Assembly (NCBI GenBank): GCA_012295275.1
Contig: CM022667.1
Location: 14,374,168-14,438,167, forward strand
Source of the DNA: Chrysomallon squamiferum
Taxonomy: Eukaryota > Mollusca > Gastropoda > Neomphalida > Peltospiridae
Direction of reading: 5' to 3'
DNA: 64,000 nt
Position numbers and translations under genes: made by a program. Shown one piece after another: positions 1 through 18,108 of the stretch. Below the pieces are notes generated by a model, which saw only the letters and a program-made list of their open reading frames with translations, ran no database searches and was not told the origin of the DNA. Each line of letters opens with the position of its first letter. Within the stretch, counting starts at the first letter, position 1.

Positions 1-104
1 ATGAACGGTTTAAAAATATATTTTATGTATTTGGAATATTACACAGTACGACAGGAAAGTAATTTATTTAATAGGGTTTACTTATTTAATAAAATTTCCT
101 TCAG

Positions 105-4003
<3,899 letters not shown>

Positions 4004-5449
4004 TCGTTAAAGGTGAACCCATCAGGTTCACAGATATAGTCAGACAGACAGATGATGTTTATAGTTTCTGCGCGAATTTTTATTTATTCATTTATTTATT
4101 TATCAATAATTTATCTCTTTATATTACTCAGTGTTTTTCTTGCAATTGATTAAAAGCATTCAGCAAATTTTTAAAATATTTTTGATTTGTTCTACTCACA
4201 CTGGCAAGAATGATCAGTCTTTCTTTCCTCTGCCTGTGTGAATCTTAAAAGTGTTTGTAATGACTTCACTCCTGTCTTTGTTATTATTATTACGTTTATC
4301 ATCATCATCATTATTATCATTATGATTAGTATTATTGTTGTTGTTGTTATTATTATTATTATTATTTTACATTCACTGGGTATTCACACTGAGTGGAGGA
4401 TGGAAGAAATTGCAAATTGTTTTCCTTTTTTTCTTCATTTCTATATTTCTTTCGTTTTTCTATGTTTTTTTTCTTTTTGTTAATTTATTATAAGTAGTAC
4501 AAGGCTGCAATAAATGTATAGAAATTAATGAAGAATATCGCTTCATGAACCATAAAGTCGTTTTGTCAGTTCTTTTTACCAGTTTGATCCCATCACAGGA
4601 GGAATTAATAATCAGATTGTCGACAGTTTGACTCCACTTAAGGAATTTAAACATTTTGATATTAATTATTACTTAATATTTTCCCTTTATATTTTAAAGA
4701 TCTCAAATGAATGAGACGGCGATTGCCCGATCTGCCTGTACCTTGAGCCGGCCCTTCCAGTAAACATCAAAATAACAAATATTCGTGTGCGAATGAGAAG
4801 AAAACGATCTTAAGGAATTTTAACTCTGGCTTACTGAAAGCAATAGGGTTAATAATATTCAGAATGAAAATGACAGTATTTGCTGTTGCTGTTATGTTGC
4901 AGACACGCACACACACACGCACACACAGACACACACACACACATACATATGTATTTCACAAAATACGCCGTATGTGCAAAACATATATAAATTCTCCTGA
5001 CTTAGCTAGGTGCATCGTGTTCTGAAACTCTACGTAAGTGGAAACGTATGCTTTAACATTCTCTATACTGTGCTAGTGAGTCACGAAGACAATGTTAGTT
5101 AATTTACAAAATGCAGCCTGGGCGGAGAATCTACGAAAATCGGGAAATGTCTTTATTTTACATGGGGTCGAGAACTAACAAATCTGCAAGTGTCCTTAGA
5201 AATAAAATAATAAATAAGTAAATAAATAAATAAATAAAATAATAAAAATTATGACATATTCATTAATGGTTCTTATTGTTTGTTTTTCTTGTTCTTTATG
5301 CTGATTTTGTGTAAGCAGACAATTTGTATAAGCTGTATATTAAAGTAAAATTCGTATTTAGACTTGATTGCAAATCTTTGACTAACTCGTTACATTCCAA
5401 AATCAGAAACACGTTCGATTCCAAGTTTTTCAGAGAAGGGATTCTGAAC

Positions 5450-5522
<73 letters not shown>

Positions 5523-6342
5523 ACACAGATAACAGTTTTTACAATCAAATACAATTTTAACGGAGCTGATAAAGATCAAGTTGGAAATTTTATACGTATT
5601 TAGTCATGAACTGAAAATCGCTAATTTCAGACACTCGTTACCATTTACACCGAGCGTGTTTTTTATTGTGCATGTGTGTGTGTGTGTGTATGGGTGTGCG
5701 TGCTTTCAGAATCGAAAATTTGACCCATTACGAAGCAAGATTGTCTCTGACAAAGCTGATAACCTGTGTATTCCAAACATTCAGTCTAATTGTTTTCATA
5801 ACTTTGCAAAGTGTATTTGCATTGATATGTGAAGCAAAATCTGGTAAAATTATTTGTTTGCGCTAGATAAACTAAAATAATTAAAAAATAAACTAAAACA
5901 CAGTCTGAAAATTCAAAGTTTCACTTGTACTTCTACTAGAAACACATTTTTTCTTTTCTAATTCCAGTCGGCTCTTATAGGTAAAAGTATAGGAGATGAA
6001 GGCAGCAGTCAAGTAATCAGAAAAGTACTTGAGACACCGAGACATTGGCGAAAAGAAAATTTTATAATTCTTGCCTGCCCGCTTGAGTACAGCAAATCAG
6101 AAATATCTGCGCGTATGATATTTATCAATTTAAAATATATCGTTATAATATATTATAACCATACTAACAAAGTATACCTAATAATATCAAAGCAGGGAAG
6201 ACGAAAGTAAAACAAAAATAACAATTATTGACAAATAAATAAATAACAGTTAGTTTAGGAATCATAAACAGCATTTATCTATCTGTCTGCCTATGTACCC
6301 AACTGATTAACGGGTTCTACTTTAGTGATTAATCCTGAACGA

Positions 6343-6343
<1 letters not shown>
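4004..6343. other. 3' flank of copy A; no gene seen
   Basis: The first ~200 bp are homologous to the 3' flanks of copy C (6400-6607) and copy B (13610-13823), read on the other strand. About 4490-4650 matches 11460-11545 and 12575-12660, and about 5340-5440 matches 12770-12870. These are old segmental copies. There are microsatellites ((CA)n near 4906-4942, ATT at 5453) and short AT-rich open frames with no recognisable product. Confidence 0.7.
5453..5519. repeat. (ATT)n microsatellite
   Basis: About 22 ATT units lie in the 3' flank of copy A. The flanking sequence (TCGTATTTAGACTTGATTGC upstream) recurs at 12770 next to a shorter ATT run. Confidence 0.95.
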
Positions 6344-6390
<47 letters not shown>

Positions 6391-6392
<2 letters not shown>

Positions 6393-6503
6393 ATTTAAAT
6401 TAGCTTGGGCTTTCTAATATATTAAAAAAGTGCTGAATAATTTTAATAAAGTGAAAGAAATACTAGCAATGCAAGAAAAACAAAAGTTAATTTACGAGAA
6501 AAA
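6391..6503 (+). repeat. Left arm of a near-perfect 113-bp inverted repeat with (GT)n outside
   Basis: The stretch from TTATTTAAATTAGCTTGGGC to the GAGAAAAA at its end is repeated in reverse complement at 7944-8056, with one mismatch visible. A (GT)n tract (about 6344-6390) lies on the outer side, mirrored by (CA)n at 8060-8112. The arms enclose exon 8 and both exon 6 pieces of pseudogene copy C. Confidence 0.8.
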
Positions 6504-7571
6504 TTATTTATAAATAAATAATTAAATAAAAATTCGCACAGAAATTATAAATACCATCTGTCTGTCTGTCTGTATATCTGTGAACCTGATGGGTTCTACT
6601 TTAACGATTAGTCCTGAACGACACTGAACTGAGTCAAGGCTAGTAATGCAGTGGCGTACGTGTACGCCTCAGATGACCAATAAACGTGAAACGATTCTTC
6701 CATTCCACGGAACTTGCGTGGCGTCTTCACACCAAAGTGTTTCTCGTTCAACATGTCTTCGTATTCGTTTTCGGGAATGACGCCTTCAACAGCTCCTACG
6801 ATGATTTCAGCTGGAAAATCTCCTTTATATGATAGTCTTGTTCAATTCATATACTGCAGTCGACTGGAAGGATACCAGCATCGTGAATCCTGAAAGCATT
6901 TTCGAATTAAATAAATAAATAAATAAATCCAAATTTTAAAACGTCGATCCCTGCTGTCTTTCCTAGCCTGCATTTCAAAACTGTAACTTTATCAACTGAT
7001 TTCAGACGTTGCCTGAACCAATTTCAATTATAACGAGTAACTATATAGTTAATAACTGCTAGAGCTGATTAATTACATATCTGACATATGTAATAGTGAA
7101 ATTATACAAATCGTAAACTTACTTTTCAACCATGACAACGTCTTATGCTCTGTGTCGTAGTCAGTCCACATGTTCACCAACGCAGTCAAAGTAATTGACG
7201 TCACCGATAGTCGAAATAATCATATCAAAAAGAATCTTTCCGTGATCCTTTATTTATTTATTTATTTATTTATTTAATACTTATTTAACTTTGTTTCGTT
7301 TACGAGTAATTACATAGTTAATAATTGTCGTATGTAAAATGGAATAAAGAAATTGTTTAACTTACTTTTCAACCAGGACAAGGTCTTATGTTCCGAGTCG
7401 TAGACAGTCCAAATGTTCATCAACGCAGTCAAAGTAATTGACGTCATCGATAGTCGGTCGTCTACGTCAGTATTCTAAAGTACATTGATAGTTAAATACA
7501 GTCAAACCATCTTATTCGTTGGTTTTTGCATCCGAAACGTATCCAAAAAGCGGTCCGAAACAAAGCAAATA

Positions 7572-7627
<56 letters not shown>

Positions 7628-7943
7628 CAAAATATTTTCGAAAAATATTTTTATGCTGGCACTCATTATATTAGTACACTTTAATCAGTGTTATCTGCGT
7701 AGGTGTTAACAATCGTCAATATTATATACAGCGTTCAGGTTTTGAAAACGTATGTGTCTACGGTGAGACAAGTTTCTATCCAGGCACCTCCATTTCCGAA
7801 TAGGGCTATGTCTCCTGGTACTGTATTGAAAGGGAAAAAAACTTCTCTTTCTTTTCTTTTAAATAAATAAATAAGTAAATGAATAAATAATTTCTGCACG
7901 TTCCTGGACTGCAGTTTCTAAATGCGCCACTGTGAGAAGAATA

Positions 7944-8056
7944 CTTTTTCTCTTAAATTAACTTTTGTTTTTCTTGCATTGCTAGTATTTCTTTCACTTT
8001 ATTAAAATTATTCAGCACTTTTTTAATATATTAGAAAGCCCAAGCTAATTTAAATA
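7944..8056 (-). repeat. Right arm of the 113-bp inverted repeat with (CA)n outside
   Basis: It is the reverse complement of 6391-6503. The (CA)n tract directly outside (8060-8112) is the mirror of the (GT)n tract outside the left arm. The high identity, compared with the diverged surroundings, points to a recent duplication or gene conversion. Confidence 0.8.
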
Positions 8057-8058
8057 AC

Positions 8059-8116
<58 letters not shown>

Positions 8117-8170
8117 GAAACACTTTCGGTTCCAAGCGTTTCAGATAAAGGAATCTCAACCTGTATGATA

Positions 8171-8206
<36 letters not shown>

Positions 8207-8654
8207 ACACAGATCTGTGTTTGTCCAGTTGTGTGTGTGTGAACAGAAAATCGCTAATTTCAGACACACATTAGCATTTACACCGAGCATATTTTGTGTG
8301 TGTGTGTGTGTGTGTGTTTTCAGGATCGAAAATTTGGCAAAGCTTACTTTATAATGCGTCATAATATGTGTTCCAACTTTTCAGTCTAACCTTTTTATAA
8401 CTGTGTCCAAATCTGTTTATTCATTTGCAGATTCGAAAAATTTTAAATTCAAAACTTCACTTGTACTTACAAATTTTTTATAATGCGTCATACTATGTGT
8501 TCCAACTTTTGAAATGCAGCTGAAATAACATAATGTTCTGTACCCATAGATTCCGAATTAATTTTATTTGTTGTTTATTTAATTTAAATTAAAATGTTGT
8601 TTCATTATATTTTATTTTAATTTATTTCCCTTTTGTGAGTTTTCAGATTCGAAA

Positions 8655-8656
<2 letters not shown>

Positions 8657-8700
<44 letters not shown>
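8657..8700. repeat. (GA)n microsatellite after the second exon 4 of copy C
   Basis: About 22 GA units lie on the transcript-downstream side of exon 4 (8743). They correspond to the (CT)n of copy A read on the other strand. Confidence 0.95.
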
Positions 8701-8703
<3 letters not shown>

Positions 8704-9336
8704 TATTATCAGTTCTAGTACCTAAAGATAAGACATAAAGAGATGTGTCAGATTTTCTCGCAGTCTGAATCTCTCAATCACTGACAATATTCTAGACATG
8801 AACCAGTAGAACTGATTAACAGAAGCATAATACATCATCGCAACATCTGGTCGTCCAGAAAAGTGAGTTAAAACCTGATGTTTTATAAATGCTGTTGTGT
8901 TGAGATACAACTTCTGCAGAATAAATAAATAAAATGAAACTGTTTACAGATAATCCGGCATCGGTTATAAGATAGAAAATCAGCTGCCGTTTTTTTTTAC
9001 TTTTTATGACCTGATCATAGAATAATGTTATTTAAAACAAAGTATGGTGAACACTAGTTGGCATTGCTACGTCTCAAATAGTTTACGAACCCTCATTTAG
9101 TTGAATAAAGTACAGAAACCCTCAAATATTTTTGGTCTATGTGAGATGTGCTGTTTGAGTATTTAAATAATACGTGACAGCATAGGTTCAACATCAGCAG
9201 CAAAGTTTTTTTTCTTTATTAATTTGCCAAGTAAAATTTTAGTCACCAGTAAGTTACGTTTTATTTTCAGTGTACATTAGTTAAAGAAGGATTCTGGAGA
9301 TTTTTACATTTATTTATGTTTTGTTCCTAATTTTAA

Positions 9337-9402
<66 letters not shown>
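9337..9402. repeat. (ATT)n microsatellite next to the fused exon of copy C
   Basis: About 22 ATT units lie directly downstream of the exon 3 donor at 9421 on the minus strand. This is the equivalent of the AAT run at 1118-1191 after exon 3 of copy A. Confidence 0.95.
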
Positions 9403-9899
9403 CAAAATTTGTATAATAACCTGTAATTCTGGATCATCCAACGCCTGCGGAGGAAGTAAATCAGACAAAATGGCCACCGTAATTCCGTAAATAACGTTGA
9501 CGCAAACATCAATGTCGACGTCGTTAGTTGTAAAGAAGGACATAGATTTCATCTGAGTTATCACCGGATTTAACGAGTGATAATATGCCTTGCGTTGCTT
9601 GATTTCTCAGGACCTTTTTCATTGAATCATAAACTTCAACAATTCCCTGAAAATGTAGAAAGATTATGAAAAATAACTTAGTGGTTGGATGAACAGATAT
9701 AAATGGTCTTACATTAAGATACCTAACAAATTAAATAAACACACTGAAATGTGATAGTACACTTCGTAATTTTTTATCTGTGCTATTTTATATTCGATAA
9801 AAGGGTAAATTAAAAACAAATGTGATGTTTACGTGTGTGTATGCGTATAAGCATGATTCTTAAAAGAGGTTATCTTTGTTAAGTTGTACTACAGTTTCT

Positions 9900-10020
<121 letters not shown>

Positions 10021-11545
10021 TATTATCAGTTCTAGTACCTTAAACAATAAACACTTACTGGATGTAGCAGATTTTCTTGCAGTCTGAATCTTTCAATTAG
10101 TGACAATGTTCTAGAGGTGAACCAGTAGAACTGATTAACAGAACAAAAATACATCAAACCAAGATCTGGACGTCCAGAAAAGTGAGTTAAAATCTGATGT
10201 TTTGTAAATGCTGTTGTGTTGAGATACAGCCTCTGAAGAGAAAAATAAATAAAGTAATGAAGAAAAAAGAAAAAGTTTAAAATAAAGTTTGTAGTTTAAT
10301 GAAGAAATATAACTGCAGTCTAAATGTCTCCCGATATTAATGGAAAAGTTATTTAAATTTGTTTAACTTTCTTTATTCCTGTTACCCAGCGATATAGAAT
10401 TACTTATTAGGCATCTGATATAAGATAGATAATCAGCTGCCTTTTTTTATGTTATTATTTTTTCTCTTTGTATTTTAATTCTTTCTTTTTTTCTTCTTTC
10501 TTTTTTTCTTCTTTCTTTTTTAATAGTCTGTTCATAGAGCAGTTGTATTTAAAACAAAGTACGCTGAACACTACGTCTCAAATAGTTTACTAACCCTCAG
10601 TTACTTGAATAATGTACAGAATCCCTCAAAGAGATCAGATCTATCTGAGAAGTGCTGTTTGAGGATTTTAAGTATCACGTGACAGCAAAGGTTCAGCAAC
10701 AGCAACACATCCAGGCACAAAGTCTTTTTTACTTCATTACATTATTTTATTTATTTATTTATTATTATTTTATTAAAATTTGTATAATAACCTGTAATTC
10801 CGGATCATCCAACGTCTGCGTAGGAAGTAAACCAGACAAAATGGCTGCCGTAATTCCGTAAATAACGTTGACGCAAACATCAATGTCGACGTTGTTAGTT
10901 GTAAAGAAGAACGGTTTGTTATGTGAACGAAGCCAGTTAGATTCATCCTCATTAGCCGCCTATAATAGAAAATTGTATAAAGAATGAAAAATGTACATTT
11001 ATTAAATTAACAGTACACTATAGATGTTTTGACACTTCTAGAAGAATGAAAGACATTTTTCAAGAAAGCTGGAAACTGGTTTCGAGTTCTGTTTAAAAAT
11101 TATGTATTAGTATTTAAAATATATTCTATATTTGAAATGAGAGCAACCATTTCATTTTTCTAATATTAGTAGAACAACAACATTACTACTTTAGAAGTAC
11201 TACTATTACCTATGCTATTATTCTTATCATAATCTTCTTTACCTTCTTTGTATTTATAAATTATTTACTGATGCTAAATTCCTTCATTCTGTAGGTACTA
11301 CTGCTACTGCTATAATACTCACCCAGGAAGAAACAATACTGACGTCATTGCCACTATAATCTACTTCTTGCAGGAAGTGACGCATGATGTAATATGATGT
11401 CAATAAAATTTTAAAATAAGACTAAAGTTACTTTATATATTCATTTCTATAATTCTTTTGTTTTCTTTATTATAAGTAGTACATGGTTTCCAAAAACATA
11501 TTTAGAAATTAGTGAAGAATATCGCTTCAGAAACTATAAAATCTG

Positions 11546-12574
11546 GCCATCTGAATTAACTGTATCGCGTATGCAGAGCCGTTCTAAGGGTATTGAACTA
11601 CCCAGCCATTTTAATACCGACGTCCTGGTGTCCTTTGAAAAAGACAGACGTCCCGTAACGCAGACGCATTAAAACAACATAAGATGCGGTTGAGCGCATT
11701 ACTGATGACCTGCCGTTTACCTCGAACAATATAAGTAGTAAATAATGGAACTGTCTGATACAACTAAATACAGAGCACAGAAAAAGATTATATAAAATTA
11801 GATTTATTACTAGACTTTTGACATGTCCATTTGAAGTATTTTTAGTCCTAATTTTAGAAGATGTCCAACGGCATCCAAGAACTGTATGGGTGTTTCCTGG
11901 CCAAGGGTTAGCCGTAACTGCAGTCTCACGAGTCTGTTTTGTATTCTGATGTTTCTATTCCTTTTATCAGTTCTATAAATGTGTATATGTTTGGATGGTG
12001 AAGTTGAACTGACCGGTTTATTCGGGAATGAAAACCCTCCAGATTATTGTTTGTTCTGGGGCCAGCTGTCAGATGATGGCTCCACAAAATCAAAAGAAAT
12101 CTGGCGTCATCGTCTACTGAATTAACTGAAAAAAAAGCATCATTTCACCTCAGCTTATGGAAATTCAGTTTCAGTTTGCAATCTGAACTTTAACTGGAGA
12201 AAGAGGTCGGTTTAATTATTAAGATTCTTCAAGAAACTGAAACGTCTACTGTAAGTTATTCTCTGTTTGTCGGGAAGAAGAGCAAACTCAAGAGGATACA
12301 TACATGGTTGATATGTAATTGGTTTAACAATGCTGGGCAAGAAGAGAAAGCTCCGTTCATTATGATGGATTTTGCATCCATTAGAGCTACAGTTTGCTCA
12401 TCTGTAGAGAACACAAGCATGTTATCGTCAATTCCATCGCAAGTCTGTGTTAGGGCAGGTATCAGAACTCGTCACTCTCTGTACAGTGCAGTGCTCATAC
12501 TGGGAAAGGAAGACAAACGAGGAACAGCTTATGATGGGGGGAGGGAACCGACGTCCTTCCTGACTGTCGTGGAA
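11546..12574. other. About 1.03 kb extra segment relative to the paralogous flank of copy A
   Basis: The flanking sequences are homologous to 4490-4556 and 4560-4650, where they lie next to each other. Between them this segment is extra. It is less AT-rich than its surroundings and holds open frames of up to about 98 codons on both strands near 12308-12613. I see no terminal inverted repeats, poly-A tail or clear target duplication. It may be an insertion here or a deletion there. Confidence 0.5.
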
Positions 12575-13823
12575 ATTTTGTCTGTTATTTATTTTACAGT
12601 TTGATCCTATCACAGTAAAAATTAATAATCAGATTCTTGACAATTTGACTCCACTTAAGGAATTTTTACTTTGGGGTACTGAAAGTCATCGTCGTTGTCA
12701 TGTGCACAAAATTATTTAAAATATTATACAAAAAATCTTCTAGACTGTTAAGCTTTATGTTAGAATGAATTTCGTATTTAGACTTCAATCCAAATTTTTC
12801 GCTAACTCTCTATATTCATTCCAAAAACCGAAACATTTTCGGTTTCAAGCATTTCATATAAACGATTCTCAAACTGTATTATTATTATTATTATTATACA
12901 TACATACATATATACATACATACAGAGAAAGTCTTTAAAAAAAAATCATTAGAGCAAATATAATATATTTATTAATACATAATGAAGACATATTTTGTTA
13001 CGTTACACGAGCGAATATGAAAATAAGTAGTATTTCCTAGACAAAATCATATTACACCTAAATTTTATTCTTGTAGGTGTTTAAACATTTATAAATCTAA
13101 AAACAAACAGGTTTTGTTTTAGAAATATGGTAACAACACCAGTACAGTTTTATAACAACAACAACAACAACAATTCCAACACCGAAATATATAATGAACA
13201 ACAGTCAATTTTTATACACGTACAAATGTTAGAAACAATTAATAATGGTTAATCATTTTCGTTCTACACATTACTTAAGAATGAAGTATTTTAGAAAGAT
13301 AGAAAATACAAGTATTGCGATTATTATTCAATACAGTTTAATAACGAGGGAAAACTATAAATACAGACAAAAAAAATCGACATTAATATAAAACGTGTTA
13401 ATATCATAAATCAGAATACTTTGTATACATCACCATTAAACCATGCGAAGTTAAAATGCTACACGTAATTTCTGGTGGCATTTTATTCCAAGGACTAATT
13501 TAAACCTAATATATTCATACAATTTTCCTGAATTGAACTTGAAAATTCACGTACGCCAAACACAATTGTCAGAGAAAAACTGTTAGACTCACAGAAGTAG
13601 CGAAAAGGAATCCTGTTAATTCTTGTCAGTGTGAGTAGAGAAAATCAAAAATATCCACAAATAAAGTTTTAATGTGAGTATGTGTGTCTGTCTCTGTGTG
13701 TGTGTGTGTGTGTGCGTGTGTGAAACATTATTGATAAATAAACAAATAAAAATTCGCGCAGAAATTATGTAAAACATCTGTCTGACTGTATATCTGTGAA
13801 CCTGATGGGTTCAACTTTAACGA
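12575..13823. other. 3' flank of copy B; no gene seen
   Basis: AT-rich sequence with segments homologous to the 3' flank of copy A (12597-12665 with 4580-4650; 12770-12870 with 5345-5440; 13610-13823 with 4004-4200 reversed). No coding region or RNA gene is recognised. Confidence 0.65.
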
Positions 13824-14288
13824 TTAGTCCTGAACGACACTGAACTGAGTCAAGGCTAGTAATGCAGTGGCGTACGTGTACGCCTCAGATGACCAATAAA
13901 CGTGAAACGATTCTTCCATTCCACGGAACTTGCGTGGCGTCTTCACACCAAAGTGTTTCTCGTTCAACATGGCTTCGTATTCGTTTTCTGGAATGACGCC
14001 TTCGACTGCTCCTAAGAAGGTTTCTTCTGGAAAGTCTCCTTTATATGATAGTTTTGTTCCATTCATATACTGCAGTCGACTGGAAGGATACCAGCATCTT
14101 GAATCCTGAAAGCATTTATGAATTAAATAACTGATATATATAATCTATATGCAAATTATTACAGACCATCATATGATCTAATTTTCTTTTCCAACCTTTC
14201 CTCTACAACGATATCCATTCTAAGCCCACAACCTTCTAGCATTATCATTAACAAAGTAATCATCATCACCATCATCATTATCATCATC

Positions 14289-14320
<32 letters not shown>

Positions 14321-14354
14321 TGTTATTGTTGTTGTTATTATTATTATTATTATT

Positions 14355-14414
<60 letters not shown>

Positions 14415-15084
14415 GCTGTTGTTGTTTCTACACATCATAATGGTAAGTTATATTTACATCCGGGGTTGGTGAGCCTGTCAGAAAGAAGGCGTTTTCGTGT
14501 TTGTACTGACTTCCAAAGATATTTTTCTCCAACCATCTACATCCAGACGTCACTGTCTGTTTAACATGAGAAGGCGTGTCTGAAAGAAAACATTTCATGT
14601 TTGTGCTGCCTAACTTAAAATATATTGACACGTAATTCTGAGTAGTAAAAAGTAAAATTAGAAATAATTAATGTGTTTGACATGAAAACTAAAATGTTTT
14701 TGTGGTAGCGAGGCCTGGGATCACTGACCGTCTTTAGAATATTTAGTCATGTAATGAGTCATATTAAATTTTACTGAACATTTTATTTTAAAAAAGAATC
14801 CTTTCCATCGTTCTGAATGTTGTCTCAATATTTATTTATTTATTTATTTTTTTATATATATCATTTCATTTCATTTATTTTATTTTATTTTTTTTTATTT
14901 TATTATGTTTCTTTTCATTTCATTTTATTTATTTATTTATTTTTATTTTTGTTTTAATTATTATTATTTTGTTTTGTTTTGGTAAGGTTCTGGTATTTCA
15001 TTATCATCATAATAATCATCACCATATAATTACCATTACTACTACTACTAGTACTACTACTAATACTACTACTTCTACTACTAC

Positions 15085-15127
<43 letters not shown>

Positions 15128-17852
15128 GGCCGAATTGAGCATTTCTTTATATGAATGCTTTATCAATAAATTTTTGAGTTAATAAATCTAAGGGCTGATT
15201 AGATTTGCATTTGCTAGATAGGACTGAAACACAGGATTGTATAAACTGTAAACTTACTTTTCACCCACGACAACGTCTTATTTTCTGTATCGTAGACAGT
15301 CCAAATGTTCATCAACGTATTCAAAGTAACTGACGTCATCGACAGTCGGTCGTCTACGTCAGTATTCTGAAGTACATTGATAGTTAAATATAACATAACT
15401 GCGTTAATTATGGTTGATATTTTAAGATGTGGTATAATGTACAGTGTAACTGAATATTATTGTAATATTTAACAAATATGTATATAGAAAGATAAGTACA
15501 ATTACGAGCTTTCAAAATACAGACACGAGGATGCGGGCGAGAGCGCTCATACAAACACACAAATGCACGCACACAATATGGCTGGCTATTTCAAAACAAA
15601 ACATGTAAAAAGTGAAATAACAGATAAATTCAAATCATTTTAGCAACTGCGAAAAACCTTTGTGTCGTCAAATAACATTTTTGCAGACATCATTGAACAC
15701 AGCAAGATACTGGTTGCCAGGTATAGACAGATGCAAGCTGTATTATTTTAAATATTTAAATTATTTTACCGTTGTTAAATTTCCTAGAACACCGTCGAAA
15801 TAGATTTCATCTGAGTTGTCACCGGGTTTAACGAGCGATAATATGTGTTGCGTTGCCTGACCTCTCAGGGCCTCTTTCATTGAATCATAGACCTCAACAA
15901 TTGCCTAAAAATGTAGAAAGACTTTATGAAATAACTTAGTATTTGAATGAACGGAGAGAGAGAGAAAGTCTTTCATCAATTCTAGTATACATTATTTAAG
16001 ACGTGTACAAACTTACAGGATGTGGCAGATTTTCTCGCAGTCTGAATCTCTCAATTACTGACAATATTCTAGACGTGAACCAGTAGAACTGATTAACAGA
16101 TGCATAATACCTCATCGCAAGATCTGGTCGTCCAGAAAAGTGAGTTAAAATCTGATGTTTTATAAATGCTGTGGAGTTGAGATACAACATCTAGAAAAGA
16201 AAAATACGAAATGAAATAGTTTAATATAATCCCTGGTATTTATAAATAGTAATAATAATAACTACAACGCTAACAACAACTGCGACAACAATAATAATAA
16301 TAATAATAATAATAACATCCCAAAGGCAATCGGTCACGAATATAGAAACATGGCCACGTACAGTTAATTTTTCACTGTATTCTATTATACTCATTAATTA
16401 AGTTTAGATTGGGAAAAAAATGAAAAAACGACAGATTAGGAAGTAAACAGAATAATCTTTGATTATTTCTTCGTACAACTAGAAGTACCCTTTTACCTGA
16501 AAAGGGATAGACGATCCATTTAACAAAAATATAAAAATTTAAAAAAATTTAAAAATCTACTATCTTTCCTAAAATCAGTTTTTAAGTATTTATTTAGATT
16601 ACGTCCCCAGTTCCTTTAAATATTTTGGAAAGAAACAAATTTATATAATAACCTGTAAATCCGGATCATCCAACATCTCCGCAGGAATTAAATCGGTCAA
16701 TACGGACGCCGTAACTCCGTAAATGATGTTGACACAAACTGCAATGTCGACGTTGCTCACTGTAAAGACGGACGGTTTGCCATGGGAACGAAGCCAGTTA
16801 GCTTCATCCTCATTAGTCGCCTATAATAGTAAATTTTGTAAAGAATGAAAAATGTGCATTTATCAAACCATGTACTATGCAGTAGTAGTAGTAGTAGTAG
16901 TAATAGTAGTAGTACTTGTTGTAGTAGTAGTTGTTGTAGTAGTATTAGTTGTGATAATAATAGAGTAGTGGTAGTGGTAGTGGTAGTAGTGGTGGTGGTA
17001 GTTATATCAGTGGTACTGATAGTAGTAGTGGTAGTAGTGATAGCAGTAATAGTGTAATAGTACAAGTAGTGGTTATAATAGTAGTAATATAGCGCAAGTA
17101 ATGGTAGTAACATTAATATAATGATACTAGTAGTGTTGTGATAGTACTAGTCGCAATATTAGTATAATAGTGGTAGAATGTTTGTTTATAAATAGGCTAT
17201 CAGATATTTCTTTAATTCCTTCAATATTACTACCAGAGCCAGCTTATACATACACTATTACTGTTTCTTCTGGGTCAGCACTAATACTTCTAATACTACT
17301 GTTATTGTAATACTCACCCACGTAGAAAAAATACTGACGTCATTGCCATTATACTCTGCTTCTTGCAGGAAGTGACGCATGATGTAATATGATGTCGGTG
17401 ACGTCCCGTTCCTGACGTCAGAGACAAAAGGTTGATAAGGATATTTTTTCAGACTATCGGTAACAGAAGTTAAATTGGAATTTCCGTTGTTCCAGTATTT
17501 GCGGCTTTCTGGAAACATTTCTTTCATTTCTTCGAGAAGACTTCCCACTGCCAGATTTGCTGATGTCGTATCAAAATCACCTCCTAGATCTATAAATGTA
17601 TCTTGAAATATCCTGAAGAAAAGAATGATATTATTATTGTTGTGATTGATTGATTGAGTTTATTAATTGTAGCAGTAACAATAGTGTTAGTATTAATGAA
17701 AGAATTAATGTGTTTAAATTTGTATGTATGTGCGTGCGTGTTTGAGAGGCACATGGGTTTTTTCCTTTTAAAAGAATCATTTAACTTTAAATTTCTTCTA
17801 TAATTACAATTTCCCTGTGTGTTTGTGTATGTGTGTTTATGCGTGCGAAAGC

Positions 17853-17888
<36 letters not shown>

Positions 17889-18054
17889 AAATAAAACATT
17901 CTAATAATTGGTTTTTTTATTTATATATTTATGTTAAATTGCTTTAACAGTCTGGAAAGCGAAATGAATACCTCCAAAACCAGTAGTAATAGCAAAGTGA
18001 AGTTGTAGTTGTAGTAAAAATAGCACAAGTAGTATGAGTAACCCCGTAAACCTA

Positions 18055-18108
<54 letters not shown>

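Noticed and set aside
12308-12613. Overlapping open frames on both strands in the extra 1.03-kb segment
   Set aside because: They are too short, with no recognisable domain or splice context. The segment is kept only as an observation.
13824-17612. Secreted family as complement C3/TEP or alpha-2-macroglobulin TED domain
   Set aside because: The helical look is suggestive, but there is no thioester GCGEQ motif, no preceding MG domains, and the total length of 609 residues does not fit.
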